A stretch of DNA of 64,000 nt from Hyalella azteca (lineage: Eukaryota; Arthropoda; Malacostraca; Amphipoda; Hyalellidae): positions 124,001 through 188,000 of the forward strand of contig NW_025947728.1 in assembly GCF_000764305.2 (NCBI RefSeq), in the 5' to 3' direction. Under the pieces are notes generated by a model. It searched no databases. It worked only from the letters and a program-made list of their open reading frames with translations, and was not told where the DNA came from. Below are positions 45,715-60,310 of the stretch, piece by piece (positions within the stretch are counted from its first letter, which is position 1; each line of letters starts with the position of its first letter). The position numbers were made by a program, and so were the translations under genes.

Positions 45715-48700
45715 CGTGTGCTTGTCATGATTAGCTGACACCGGCCGCTTGGGTATCCAGCAAAAAGAAAAAGCTCGGTACAAAGCGAAATACAGCGAAC
45801 AACCAAACCACTTGTAAACTTAGTAAACTTGCTCTACTTTATGAAACAAAGGTCATTCCCACAAGCTTGAAGTTGAAGCGGGAGATATCAGATATGTGAA
45901 TAAACATCGGTACTACGAATATGCGATAGTAAGTATAGCGAGCCAGTGATGGTCGTAGAACTACCAGTGGTACCGAGTGCCCGGAAAAACTGACCTATCA
46001 CCCCCCCCCTCCCTAGTCGCCACTGCCAGGATGGGCAATTACAACAACATAGTAAGCATAAGTTTTAGATAGGCATGTTGGACACCGCTTTATCTTTACA
46101 CGAATTTTCGCCGGAAATCCCTTCCTCGCTAAGAAGAGCCGTGGAACAGAAAGCATGCAAAGTTTGAAATTAACGTAATATAATTGCCCAAAGTATACTA
46201 CAAGTATTTTTGCTAGAATTTTTACATTTTTTATATAATTAAGATTTGAGAAGTAGTTCTGAAATAAAAGGATCAAAGAAATTTTTCATCTGCTGCAAAG
46301 GTGTGCGCATATAAAAATTTGTATTTTGAAGATAACTGCCGGTCAAGTTCAGCATGTAATGGTATTCAATCGTTTAGATAACAATAAAATTATTTATTTC
46401 TATTCAGAACTTCCTCAAATAAAAATTTTGTAATTGATTTCCATCTATAGGAAAAAACTTAATAAAAGGAATAAATTTAGTGCCTTCGAGATGATGAAAC
46501 AGAAATATCAACAAATTTGCATGCACTTTGCTTGACTTGCGTGAAGCGCATTATTGAGAAACCGTATTAACGCTGGAAGGGTTCCTTGTTCCTAAGTACA
46601 AGTACAATCCAATTAGAAGCAAATGGCAGCGTAGTAACACTGTTACGATTGAGACGTTAACGACTTACACTTCTGTATGGCTATTCTAGGCAACCTTATT
46701 GTTTACTAACAGGCAATGATAGCCTGTTAAATGATGGCAATACCTCTTTTATTTGCAGGCTAGGTGCCACTTCGATTTAAGTGCAATGACAATGATATTG
46801 TCATCCCGTGTCTTTTGTTAACAATTTACATCATTACAAGTAATCGTAGCATTAGCGATTTACGATATGTAAAGTCATTTCTTATAAAAAAAATAATTAT
46901 CAAAGTTACAATGTTATAAGTTATGAAAGCTATAAAAATTGAGCTCTAATAGTTGGCACGATAATTAGGTAATATAGAAAGTGAATTCTTAATGATCATC
47001 AAAAAGTGTCTGAAGCTATACGCGCTTAAACTTCAAATAAACTAATTCACAGAGCAAAATAGGTGAAAGCTTTCAATTTTTCCACAATTTTTTTGACAGC
47101 GAACCTCGTTTTGAAGTTGTTTTATTATTAGTATATGAATCAAATATATTCAGTGAAGCAACCCAGGAACGAGATCAGTACAGAAGGTCTTGTTCTCGGC
47201 AAGTCGGCAAGCAGAGATGAAGCAGAGATTGTCTCTGTGTCGCTCGTATCAAGCCATCTTTACGAGACGAAGAACGTGCTGCGGCTCCTGGTATGTGCCT
47301 CTTTTAGCAGCAATTAGCGAGCATGCTTCTCTTCATTTTATTTTGAGTCTGAAGAGAGAACGAGGCAATAAATTTCAAACACAACGGTTTATTTTCGCAG
47401 CAGAACAAGTACTCAGCGATGGAGCAAGTGGGTATACCTCTGTTCCCCTTTCAAATGCCAAGGGAATGTCGATGTTAGTGCATCACTATATCATCTCTGA
47501 TGCGTATTGGAGCTCTGGTGGGCAATAAAAGCCCGCACGGTGACATGGTGGAGCCATGCGGCTAATGTCTACGTTTCTTTGGCTCCTTGACGGCATTCTC
47601 TGCGTGGCCACATCTCCGCAAGCCAATCGCTAACAATGACATGATAAAGGGACATCACAAAAATCTTGATCCCATAGAGAAGAAAACATCCGTTAAGACC
47701 GGGCTTCTAGTCAAGTCAGAGTTACTAACGGGCCAAAATCGCAACACGCAAGGAAATGAATGCAAAGTTTTGAACTTCAATTACATTTGTTTGCAGTTTT
47801 TTGCCTGTTTTCTTTTATATAGTGGCGAGATTTAGGAACGAAATCAAAACATCCAACGGATCAATCGCACAACGAGAGGGCTCGGTGATCGAATTGTTTT
47901 GGCGCCGAAGGCGTCGTTTCAAAATGAATAAAGCCTCAAGGAAACGACCGCAGATGATATACGTAAATCATGATTAACCCTTGCACATGTAGTATTAATG
48001 TATGGGAAGCTCAGAAATTCATAATCAAAATAACTGAGATGCTGAAACATCAATAAACTGTTACGTGTTAGAAGACTCAAGAAATTTGATTTTATGTAAG
48101 AAACTCAGTCGATGATTCCATCGTTCAGCAACGTAGAATGATTAGCATAAAGTCAAATTTTGAACTTCAATGACACGTATAATAATTCTTAACACGTAGC
48201 AATTTTGAACTTCAATCCCTTGTGATAATAATTCTTAACACGTAGCTGATGGTCTGCCGTTGCAGCATGCAAGACACTATAGAGTAGAAGTAAACCTCCC
48301 GCTTCTCCAGGGCACAATAAGGCACAGATGGCATCGCTTGCCCTCTTCCGAGCGACAATTTTACAGAAGATCGCAGAGCGTCGACACATCGTTTGGATGG
48401 CATTGACAGATCGTTCCGTGCTGGAGCAGCCCAAAAGAATGACGTATAAAGGAAGAGGGCAAGTCATGCTTCGGAGCTTTTGGAGGCAAATAAATCAGCA
48501 AATGCCGACATACAGTAAAAAATATCGAGTTCAAAAGGCAAGCATATCGAGCAATGTACAGCGTGAATTGCCGGAGTATGAAATGAGTGATGTTTAAAAA
48601 ATTCTCTGAAAAACGGTTAAAAGCATTCATGATCCAAGCATTTCAATTTCATAAAAAATATAACTACAAATTGCTAGCGTTGAAGTGAAAAAATCTAAAA

Positions 48701-51379
48701 TATATTGATTAGGCGTCATTAATTGACCTTTATCCCTACAACTTGTGATCAAGTAAAATATTGTAGAATCGTAATAAATCAGATATAAGAATCCTGAACA
48801 AAAAGTGTTAATTGTACCTACGAATGATGAATCTTCTTGCCCAAACAACTGACATTGGAACTAAAAATATCATAGTGAAATATCGAGCAGGATTCGTGCA
48901 TAAAAAGTTTGTGGGGAGGCAGCGCATATGTGGAAAACGAAGCGTTTTTTGTTGCCAGCTGCCGAACCTTCCGACGCTTCACGCCCGCTGGTGACAGATT
49001 ATTGGGACGCGACGTGGGCCAACCGACGTTTGATCGTCTCTCGTCTGCGCGTCCCAGCGGATTGTTTAATTTTGGTCCCTTTGAAATGCAATATAGTTTT
49101 CGACTCGGAAATCTAGTAACTTTTTGAAATGTAGCTGACTATCTTTTTCAAATTATGACCACTTGCAAATCTTTAGTCTGGACAGTGATTGTCTTGCTGA
49201 AAAAATCCCGAATATGTGCGTTTTATGTCATCGTACAAATTTATGTTAATATTGGTATAGTATGGGTGAGCAGAAGTAATTTCTTAATGCACGTTTCTTA
49301 ATTTTTTTCTCACTTGTTGATTAAAACATTTGATAACCTAATGGTTGCTTTAGGCTGCTGAAGGTTATGATTGAGTTTGAAGGTAAGCAAGCTGATCCTG
49401 ATGCGATAGCTAGGTACTAAAATGCCACTGAAATATTTTACAACCGTATGGTGCGGTAAATATAATTCTATTTTCAAATTCGCGTGGTCATCAATTACCA
49501 TTTAAAGTTCGGTAATTGATCTCTAGCTGCCCGCAAATTTCACAGGAAATTGATGTACGCTGTAGCTTAATTAATGTGTTAATGGTTTTAAATAAAAAAA
49601 AGTGTAAATGCCATCACCCCCTGTTTCTGGTGACAGATGTAACATGAAATAAACTGTAGTTCGTCACTTAAATACGATAACAAAACTGTTAAAGTGCTCA
49701 ATGATCAATAATTGAAATCTCAAATCTCAAAATAAATCTCAATCTCAAATCTCAATAATCTCAAATCTCAAAATAAAGACCTCAAGCCTGGTCATAATAT
49801 TTCTGAGCTGATTCAAGATTAAAATCCGCATTTCTAAAGTGAGTCGTTCGTCATCAGTAACAATATTTACGATAGCCTTGAGCTGCTAGCAATCTTTAGA
49901 TGTTGCATCGTGAAGCGTTTATGTGCAAATGGGAAAAATAAAAGAAACTACTTAGCGAAAGCTACACATAGGTGAGCGATAATACACTGTCCAATACTCT
50001 AATTTCTGGTGCAGTATCAACATATATACACTTTTGCGTGTGTGAGCCTAGGAAATCTAGGCGGTTATCATCGCACGCGATAACGTAGCACCGTCAAATT
50101 TGATACCTTTTTCTTAGTTTCGGGTAATTTTTCAAAATTTTACCCCAAAGACACATTCCATTTCTTGTTACTGGTATCCCAATTTTTAGCTTGAAATTAA
50201 TTGAGTCGCAAATATATTAAGCTTTAGTTTGAAATTAATTGTATCCTAAAAGGTTAAAGAGATTCCATGAGACAGTTCCTGAGGGAGTAGGGTGTGGCCG
50301 GAGCATGCAAGGTCCTGCGGGTGATGGACATGACGGTTCGGCAGGCCATCGCTTTAATGGCCTTTCAACATTTAGGAAGTTAGGTGGCCAAGTCATGTCC
50401 TGACGACCATCACGGCAGGAGCACTTACTGGGTAATTGCCAGGCCACCCTAAAATTGTTACCTTTAATAATTTTAACTTCAGTTAGGTAGAATTCGCGTC
50501 AATAAATAATGAAATATAAACAGAACATTAGCAGTTGAAGTGAATGCTATTGTTTGAGCTGAATTAAAAAAATTCACTCATCTGAGCTGAATGTAACAAC
50601 CAAAACAATGCCAAAAATATGTCGGACTAGTCAGAGTAAACAATAGAACTTCAACGGTAAGGCTTCAAAGAGTGAACATATGACCGTTAACGACTAATTG
50701 TACCCAACATGCGCGTTCTGCAGCTCCCTCAATCTGCTAGTGCACAGGCTGTGCGAGTAACACCTGATTCTTTCTGAGGCGACAGAAACCTTTGAAACAA
50801 ACACTTAATTCACGAGTCACAACAGTCACGTCATTTTCTGTGCTAGCGCCAACAAGTGTGGCCATAAGTCATCCAAGTCAAAGCAGTTCAGCAAGAAGCA
50901 GTCGCAACGAATTGTCTCATACGAGCTCCTGCGATTCACAGTCTACAGAAAAGCCCTTGGGATCCAAAACTCACAAGCGCACTCGAGACAGATGCAAGAC
51001 CGCTCTGTGTAGGTGCTCAGATCATAGCAAGAATGAAGCTACGAGGAAAACAAAAGGTTCAAATTTGACATAAATATAAAACATTCCACCATATTCATTT
51101 CTCATTCGTGAGTGCAAAAGTGAACTTTTTATGATGAAAACTTAGTCAATGGCAGCTTAAAAGTATTTGAGGTACAATAATTATTATGCAGAGCAAACTT
51201 ACCAACATTTTAAGCTAAGAACATGACCGCGTACAATAGGAAAATATTTTTAGAAACAGACATCCTACTTACAATGGAAAAGAATACATTCAGCATAATC
51301 ATGACTCGGGGAAACATTTCGCCATCATGACCATCAAGCAAGGGATTATGCTTGACCCTTATTATTGACAATAATCAGG
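45715..51379. other. Gene-poor region
   Basis: No recognisable exon. Contains a C tract at about 46000-46010, a 46-bp duplication (48.15 kb), a CTCAAAT-rich low-complexity patch at 49710-49790 and a GC-richer patch at 50250-50450 of unknown nature. Confidence 0.4.
48155..48246. repeat. 46-bp direct tandem duplication
   Basis: AATTTTGAACTTCAAT at 48155 and 48201, each followed by ATAATAATTCTTAACACGTA-type sequence. Confidence 0.8.
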
Positions 51380-51765
51380 GATGTAAGTAATTGAAATGAG
51401 GATCATGTCATGTAAAGGTCTTGAGAATAAACAGGGCGGCAAGTGAATGTTATGAGGATCAAGTAACGCAAGAATCAAGAAAATAAACAGGGAGGCAAGT
51501 GAAGGTAATGAAGATCAAGTAACGCAAGAGTCTAGAAAATAAACAGGGAGGCAAGTGAAGGTAATGAGAATTAAGTAACGCAAGAGTCAAGAAAATAAAC
51601 AGAGAGGCAAGTGAAGGTAATGAGGATCAAGTAACGCAAGAGTCTAAAAAATAAACATGGAGGCAAGTGAAGGTAATGAAGATCAAGTAACGCAAGAGTC
51701 TAAAAAATAAACTAAAAAATAAACATGGAGGCAAGTGAGGGTAATGAGGATCAAGGGCAAGACCG
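51380..51765. repeat. 56-bp minisatellite, six to seven copies
   Basis: GGCAAGTGAAGGTAATGARG starts at 51438, 51494, 51550, 51606, 51662 and 51730, with a degenerate copy before 51438. The last spacing is 68 because of a 12-bp internal duplication (TAAAAAATAAAC). Units abut directly with no unique spacers, so this is not a CRISPR-like array. Confidence 0.95.
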
Positions 51766-54700
51766 TAAAGTCGGGCATTTTGTACGAGAGGTTATAAAAG
51801 CATCAGCTGACTCGTGTTATGACGGGCCACCTGGTGCTCTAGGAGGGTTATAAAAGAACGGCTCTATTTCTGTTACCCTCACCAACATAAACAGAAACTT
51901 AGGGTGAGACTCGTGCATGACGAAGGAGCAGGCTTGTAAGACCAAGATAGATCACGTGAAAATTTGACTGCCATCCTTAGCGAGACTATTACGATGCGGA
52001 TAAAAACGAGAGCGATAATATGTATGAATAACGAATAGATTGCTTAAAATAATCAAATTCACTTACACCTATGCACAAAAAAAGTTAAAATTGATAAAAT
52101 ACACATGAAGTTTATTGTTCCATGTTTATGAGCGACCCAAAAATGACCGAGAAATCTGTATAAATTTTATGACAAAAATGCCAATAAACCTGATGAAATA
52201 GGAAAGTATGGATCAATTGTCTATCTCAAGTTCTTCGATTTTGATTTTTTTGCAGTCAGTCATTAGAAGTGAGAATATAATGCTTACAGATAGAATTTAA
52301 TAATTATTCTTCGGGTGTCCCTCAAAGAAGAGATAATTGCAAAACATAAAATCGATGTATAACTAAAGAATACAGAGCTGCGTCCCATGAACGATGGTGC
52401 AGCTCACATTTTACATCTCCTATATGTTAAGGTCGTTAAGAATATATATAATCAGTATAAAAGCAGCATGATTGCAGCAGAAAAGATTGATTGCTATCTC
52501 CAATTGACTGCTTAACTGGACTGCATTCAAATTCTAAAAAATACACTACAAAAGGTTTACCAAAGCGGAAAAATATAAAGAAAGAAATTTTCCCATAAAG
52601 AAGTTAAATCGGCTGCTGTCGAAAACCCGAAACATAGCACACTCGTACGATGCACTTGAGCGCTGGCAATACAACTCCTCTTCCCTCATGCCTCGCAGGA
52701 GGCAAAAGTCTAACCAGAAAAACGAGAAGTGTTCTCAGGAGTCCAATAACTGCGAGCCGCGAGACCTCACTGCGTTTTATAACTTATTTTTTTCGATGCG
52801 ATTTCAAACAGCTCCAGGCTCGGCAATCAAGAGTTTAATTGCGGACTCCTGCACAAAGTATGTGCGATGGGTTGGTTTCTTCCGATCGTGGACTGTTACG
52901 ATCAGTACGCACTGTTACGATCGAGTTAATTGCAGCCTTTATGGATGATTGGCATGTTACGTTCGATTGCGGTCTGTTACGATCGATTGGGGACTTCTAC
53001 GATCGGTTATGGCCTGTTATGCTCGATTGCGGTCTGTTACAATCGTTAACATACTGTTACAATCATTTACATGTTTCGATCTATAGCAAAATGTTGTCCA
53101 TTTTTACGATCATTTTACATCGGCCAAGACTCATTACACCTTAATTCCAAATACATCTCTTTGAGAGTAACAAATTGAAATTGTACAAAGTGTTCTTGAG
53201 ATATTCAGTAAAACAAAAATCAAAATATCCTTTGGCAGACCAACCTTTCTGTTTTGATGCAAAGTTTTTTGATTTGAGAGCGCCCGAGTTCCTGATTTAC
53301 AGATTTTTGCCGACATTCAGGAAGTTCTTGTCCTCGGCGGACAAAAGTGTCGAGACTTCAGCTTACTCGCTTTCAAGTCCGAGGGAAGCGGAGAACGCTC
53401 TTCCTGCTGCTTTATGAGAATGAACTTTGGTTTAGAAAATGCGCGTCACTTGAAAAAAAGCTAAAGTTGATCAAGTGCAAAAGGCGGCGAGACAAATTTC
53501 GCCCAGCTATGCTGATCAACCAAGCGACGTCACAGGCAGAGTATTCAAAACGATGTTATATGTGTATTTATGCTTGCAAACAAGTTTAATTAGTAATTGA
53601 TTGTGTCATTTTTATCCCGACTTATTGCTTCACTCCTTCCTTGGAATTTTCCAGGTTTCTAAGCCCATGGCTAATACCTTTTTACGAAAAAAAGTTTTTT
53701 AGATAACATTAAAAGCTGAGCCATTTTCATCAATAGAACACGCTTAGAGTAGGTTTTAAGCATATTGTGTAGGTACTGTATAACATCGGCAGGCATTACA
53801 TCCCTTTTAAAACATTATTTTTCTGGAAATGTTCCTCAGGTCACGATTACTGCAAGAAATAGTATCGATGGAATATAAGTTTTATTTTGGTAACGAATTT
53901 CTTGGTACTTCCACAACAAGAAATTAAAGGATGCCTTGCTATTAGCAAGTGAAGTCTGTGCTGCTAGCAGGGCCGGATTTTTTCTAGCGATTTTGCGAGC
54001 CTCAGCGACCTCATCACCAATAGAAGTCATCGCGGTGATCGATTCGACAATGCGTTCGAATGTGTCAGTCACTGTGGATCACTTAAGATTTTCTCACGCT
54101 GGATCATAAAACACAATCCAACGAAGTGACTCGCCAACCTCAAACCGTATACTTCATTGCCATTGTTTTCTTCTTTCTCAGCTAATGAAGAAAAGGCTTA
54201 AATTTGGAGAGAAGTAGCGGTTCAAAACTCATTATCAATAAATTTTAAAATGACCGTGTTGTGCATGATTGAGCGAGAAATAAAAATATGTCCAATAGAA
54301 GAAATCTTCAGGAAAGACAATTAAGAGGGCTTGGAACTCCAGTGGGCGTGACAGTAATTTATCAATCAGGGAATAACATAAAAATCAACCGCAGTAACTG
54401 TGGACACTGCATTGGAGCCTTAATCGAATAAAGGTATCGGAATGCGTGCGTGCTTTCGTCCAGTGAGGAAGTCATGCAAGTTTCAAGCCTATTGCCACGT
54501 ACACCAAAGTCACTTAGTTGCCGGAACGGCTCAAGATATTCTCCCCAATCACCATTGTGGGCAACGTGAGAATCGTTAGCAAGCTCGAGACATCGACTGC
54601 ATAGCCAATGCCGAGGTAACACCACATAAAACTAATCTTGAGAAACAAAGTTTCTAACAAGCAAAATTATAAACAAATTGCGTATTAATTGGTCAAGTTT

Positions 54701-57700
54701 TGAATGAAAAAATAACTAGCATATGGAATGAGTACAGCCTTTAGTCGTAGTCGTATTATTTTCTCCTGTATATGGTTCAATTGAGTTGGTTGCACAGGAG
54801 GCATACGGACGAAGTTCTCATCAGGTCGTCAGGAGGTTGGAGTCGCCGACTTTTCAAAGGACTTCGGACTAATTAGCGAGGAAGGCATGCTCGTTCCCAT
54901 AGCTCCCAGAAATGAATGCCCGAGTCTAAAATTTATTACCGACAATCGATTTTCCAGGGAACGAGCGCGCTGGCGATGGAAGTTAAGTCTCGTTATACAC
55001 AAAGTTCAAATGAGGAGTCGTGCCCCTGAAACGAGTGGGTTAGTCCTCATGGGAACTTCCTGAAGAAGATCACCTGTGAACCACCGGGACAAAGCCACAG
55101 AAATACTTTCGTACGTGCCTATGTCCCTCCGTGCAGCGCGTCTAGCTGTCCCGTTCGTGGAAAATAAGTTACGATCTGTCGACTCTTCTTCCATACGAAC
55201 TCTGTACTAAAGAAGAGTTCGTTTGAAAGAAAGAATTTTTCAATTTGAACCTTATATGTTTATATGTACAGATTACTATTAATTTCTCTTGAAACTTGCC
55301 GACACTTCTGAATGTTACGACCAATTTACTTGCACGGCCAATATGCGAACAAAATTTACTTGTACAAATTATACGTAAAATACGAGGAATAATTTAACTA
55401 CAAGTTTTAGTCATATTTACTAAGTCTCCCAGCGAAACGGAGCATCTGATATCAACAATAGTTGGTAATTAGAAAAATTTTGTGTGATCTTAACAGCAAA
55501 TTAAAAACTTCCTCCTCTCAAGGAAAAATTACGGACGACAAGATAACTTTTTTAACTTGAAGTAATACGATAAATCTTCGCTAATCACAGGCAAACTTCT
55601 GTCGCAAAAAACGATAACTAACCACAAAAATATCACTAGTTTGACAATGAGATTTTTTATCTCGTAAATTATCTGGACTTCAGGGCAGCCTAGGCAGGGA
55701 AGATTAACGGGCCTCATTTTAGCGGAGTCATGTTCAAGGAATGACGCACTCACAGGCGAATCTCCTTAACGAATTCAGGGAGCAAACGAGGCAAAGATAC
55801 TAGGAATCTGACGAAATTTTGTTTACTTGATGGAGGATGAGAATAAACCGTCGACAGAAAATAATTTAGTATAAAATAAAATAAAATTTAATAATAATAA
55901 CATTTTCAACGCACCAGGAAGAGATTTGCTTCAAAATAGTTTATAAGCTTAAAGATTGTTAAAAAATGATAAAATAATTATGAAAATTTCATTCGTCCCT
56001 TTTGTAGTTTCAACTTATTATGCACGGAGGAAATTCCTTCATGTTGGAATTTTGTAGATGATGGGCCGGATTTTGGACACAGGAACGATCATAGAATCAG
56101 CTAAAGTCAAATCAACGATTGATAAACGAATCTACAAAGCAACGATTGCTAAACGAATCTAAAGTTCAATTATGCCGAGAATTTATGACTTACCTGAGTT
56201 ATTGAGATTTTGCACGCAATGCGCATACATTGAACATCTCCAGCAACATCACTCAAAATCGCAATCATAATTTGAGGTAAAGTTGCATCTCATGGGAAGC
56301 TGACGCAAGAGTCATGCAGGTGTTGGTAAGTGGCGCTGGAGGACCAATAGATCTTTATCATTGGTGCTGTGGGATTCGTAAGAGTGACGATGATGTCTCA
56401 TGATGCGCAATTGGGAGGTACAAAGTGATGTAACCTCGCGACCTTTTAATTAATTCAACTGGAGTGAACTTTCCTAGAAATTCAATGAAGCGAGGAAACT
56501 CAATGATCATTGAGCCGAAGAGATTATACGACCATATATTTTCACGAAACCGGCACCAAATTGTAAGTTCCAGTTCGACTTTCGGCGACCTAACTTCCTC
56601 GATGGTCGACTCTCTTCATGTATCGCCTCATTGCACCACTCGATTGGGCCAAGCAGTGGTCTTTAATACCCAAAGGAACCAATCTTCATCAATGTAAACG
56701 CGAATCTTCCATCCACAAAACGTGTTTAAATTCATCAGCGAAAGCTCTAATTTTCGTGCTGCGACAGTGAATGCCGTTGATGAGAGCCGTCACTGAAATC
56801 GAACTTCCATGGCAGACTGGAAATTCTGCGATGAGCTGGCATCTTTCGTGGAGTAATAACATCGAAATAACCCTTCATAGCGAGATATCGTCAGTGTTTA
56901 GTTTCGAAAAATCGACCAAAAAAGACACGTTCAACAGCGTTGGAGCTTTGAAATAATATAAGGGAACATATGAAAATGTGATGAAACTCTTTAATGAAAC
57001 CTAGTAAGAAATTTCTCAACTGATGGGTATCATGTGTCGCGTGACTATATCGAGTTATATTACCAGTAGAACTTCCAAAAAATAATAAAATGTCAGATTC
57101 ACAAAAAAAAAAAATTATTTGAGGTCAGCAAGACGAGCTTTGTATTTTTTTCACAAACTCGAGGCTTCACTAGCTATTTCCAAACAAGTTCTATATAAAT
57201 TCACGACGTCGTTTCCAGAAGATCACGCAAGGCGTAGCTCGGAAAAGCGAGCTTTTCGCGAGCGTAACCAATCCCTAAACACGGGTTTGGGAAAGCCGGA
57301 GAGCGAGAGGTGACCCGTGGTCAAGAGTCGTGTTGCTATCATGTTTCTTTATTGCAAGTAAAAGTTACAGAGATATTCTTCAGTATCGTTATTATGGCAT
57401 GAAAATGGTACACGCCTTAATAAAGACATTTTGGGCTGCCTTGTCCAACTCGCTTCAACACCTCATGCATGAGTAGTATGTAGAACTACCTGCGCATACT
57501 CGTTGAGAGATTTCATTAGTCGTTGATGTAGCAACTTTGTTTATTATATAATTTCTATGATAACAATGCATAAATTACTTCTGGTTTTTGTAAACAGCAT
57601 TAGAATTCCCACAGAATAACAATTTTACGAGGGGTGTGCAATCTTGTGTCGAATTGAAATAATATAGCGAGGTTCATCGCGAAAATGAAAGCGTCGAAAC

Positions 57701-60110
57701 AGTTCACTTATGAGCACAACGTCTCATCACGGATCACAAATACCGATATAAAATGGCTCTCTGAAGAAAAATTATTTTCACAAATCTCAAATGAAGTCTC
57801 GCAAACAAAGGAAAGATCTCTGAGGGATCATAGTTTTCATGGAGCACCAAGTATTGAGAAAAGAAGTCAAAAATTTTCTCTGATTGAAATAAAGCAACGC
57901 AGTATTCCTGGCATAAAGCAAAACGCGTCCGTTGGTGCCGCGGGAAAGCTTCCAGCCGATTTGCGTATATTGGAAAATCTTGTCAGGCTAGACGTTGCAA
58001 TTCTAAAAAATGGGTTTAAAATGGAAGAACTCCGACTTCAGGCAACAGATTGAAAATTCATTGCAATTCGGGAGAATCTAAATGCAATGCATCCCAGTGG
58101 CTGTTCGAGAGCGCCGTGTATGCCCCACATTTACTTCCACATGGAAATGCAGTTAAATTGTGCAATCTGAAAATGATCATCGTCTATAAATGTAAATAAA
58201 CCGTCGAATTAAAAATATAAATCCAAAATCGCTCAAGGCCAGTGATACTACAAAAGAATTTATATAGATTTCTGAGAGAAGTATATTGCCAGCTTCTGAA
58301 TTACGATTCAGATTTGCATAACTTTGGATTTTGCTCGCATAATCTAATATTTATGAGCGCAACTAAATTGCAGAGGAAGTAAAATTGCAAATAGTAAGGC
58401 TGGAGCGTAACATGAAGAAAGGATAGGTTATTTATTATGAAAGATCGTTTAAAATATCTGATTTTGAGACCAAATTACATTTGCAGCGCAAATGAGAATT
58501 TTTGCATTCCTATTATGCTTTAGTTGAAATGTAAAAATAGGATAATTTAAAAAGAAGATAAACATATTTATGAGGACTGAAAATTTTCAACGGCGTTTGA
58601 TTGTTCTCACAGTTGGAAATCGAGTAATGGTTGTCCAATGAATTTTGACAGCATGAAATTGACGATGAATGCGGACAATGAGTGCATGCAAATCAGCTGA
58701 GAGCACACCAGCTACTACACTTCTCAGTCCTGAATACTTGCAAGGATTTTGCCAATGGTATATACATTTACGCACTAATTTATTTGTTTCACATAGAGAC
58801 GAGTATGGATTGTAAAAAAGCAAGCAAAATTATTCTCTCACGAAATCAAATTTATAAATTTGATTTTCTAAAAAATCACATGAAAAAACCGCGATCACAA
58901 ACTTAAACGCAACATTGAATTTGCTCGCAACCTTTTCTGTTAAAAAATCGCGCCTTCATACCTCAAAGTAAAGGATCTGATTTATACTAAAAGCAAAAGG
59001 TGCGTCTCTAAACGCTTGCCATGAAATAAGAGACGCTCGTCAAACTGGCAGAGAAAAGCAGCAAGCGAAGAGCAAACAAAAATGCGAGCACAATGAGATG
59101 AGACGTGAAAGGCGAGACGGCCGGTGGGTAGGTTCAAAGCAAGCAGATAAATGATGATCTAAAGGAGTCTCGAGACCAATGGGTAACGAATGCCGTAAAA
59201 AGCAATGAATACAATGCAATTGTAATGGTAATACCACGCGAGTCTTGTTACGCTTGATTTATCAGCGCCAAAGAAGGAAAAAGCAACCGCAAGAGCCGCA
59301 TCAAAAGACGGACGAAGGGTGCCGCGGAAAGGTGTTGCGTTGTGTGACGGGATTGCAGAGAAAGCTCGTCCCAAACTAACCTGAATTATATCATGAAGTT
59401 TTTAACACCGTACAAAATTCCTGCACGTTTTCTTTGTGCACCTGAAGAATGCTCTATATGCTCTGTTATTAGATTTTCACGGTTAGTCTCCTGTTTTTTG
59501 AAAATTAAACTGCTTGATAAGGAATATTCGATCTCTCTTTATTTTCTAAGTTTTAGAAGTATGTAGTTCAAGTCACCGAAATGATATTGAAGAAAGGGAT
59601 CGTTTGAATTTTTGCTGCGGTGCTCGCCCCTCACTTAACTTTTAGGAACCATTGCTCTCCTCGTCTGCTTTGTTTCCAGCAGGCTCGGTCTGAACGCAAC
59701 TACACACAAATACACTGGCCGGTGGGTAAACACATCCCTCGCAGAATCCTTTTAACCGCAATGAAAGGCAAGAAGGGGTAAAGAATGAGCAAATACTGGA
59801 GTGTACAGTATGGTCTCGGTTCCTTTTAACCTTCGCTAGGAGCGAAAGTTTCGTTTTTTTCTTGGCTCGGAAATAATTCCAATTTAAAATTATTTTTAGC
59901 ACGGCAAGAGAGTTCCGGAAATAACTGTTCGCTCATAAACCAGTTAATTTAGGCGCTATGGTAATTTCCTAGAATATCATCTGCAAGGCCAATGCCTATA
60001 TAATAATCTGAGAAAATTTGCACAAATCAGAAAAACAGGTAGAAGTAAAAATATGCAAACATATAAACAAGAGTGATGAGGAACCATGACACATGATCTC
60101 AATCGTCAGT
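51766..60110. other. Gene-poor region
   Basis: No recognisable exon, apart from the short-period repeat at 52.9 kb. Open stretches at 53836-54072 and 54362-54625 (minus) and 57685-58053 (plus, 122 codons) look protein-like in composition but match no family I know and are within chance expectation for this much AT-rich DNA. Confidence 0.4.
52880..53075. repeat. Degenerate ~20-bp tandem repeat (CTGTTACGATCGAT type)
   Basis: About eight diverged units built on CTGTTACGATCGATTGCGG. The word GTTACGATCG or one-base variants recurs at 20-25 bp spacing. Confidence 0.8.
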
Positions 60111-60161
60111 TATGGAAAGATCGGGTTCCAAAGGCCGGATCCCTTGTGAATCAAGTCACGA

Positions 60162-60240
60162 AAAGTTCAAGAATCGGCAACAGGCCATGGGCCTATGTCT
60201 TCAACGCCGACACTTCTATTCTATTCTATTCTATTCTATG
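60162..60240 (-). repeat. SINE-like fragment with (TTCTA)n, inverted relative of the 7.5 kb copy
   Basis: The reverse complement reads (TAGAA)5 AAGTGTCGGCGTTGAAG, AGGCCCATGGCC and TGTTGCCGATTCTTGAAC, about 85-90% like 7511-7585 by eye. The pentamer tract is at 60212-60238. Confidence 0.72.
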
Positions 60241-60310
60241 ATGACACGTAGTTGGTGGTTCATAAATACGATCATCGCCAAGATCCCGAGAGGAGGGAGC
60301 CCAGCACGTG

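Noticed and set aside
45356..45806. Overlapping minus-strand open frames of 110-148 codons
   Set aside because: By-product of a 53-bp tandem repeat lacking stops.
51380..51765. CRISPR-like direct repeat array
   Set aside because: Units abut without unique spacers and there are no cas genes; it is a minisatellite in an animal genome.
53836..55194. Series of minus-strand open frames (54.0, 54.5 and 55.1 kb) as exons of a nested gene
   Set aside because: Composition is protein-like, but I could not join them with phase-consistent splice sites and recognise no family.
57685..58053. 122-codon plus-strand open frame as a gene
   Set aside because: No recognisable domain, splice partners or family. 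In ~25 kb of AT-rich DNA read in six frames, one or two open frames of this length are expected by chance.
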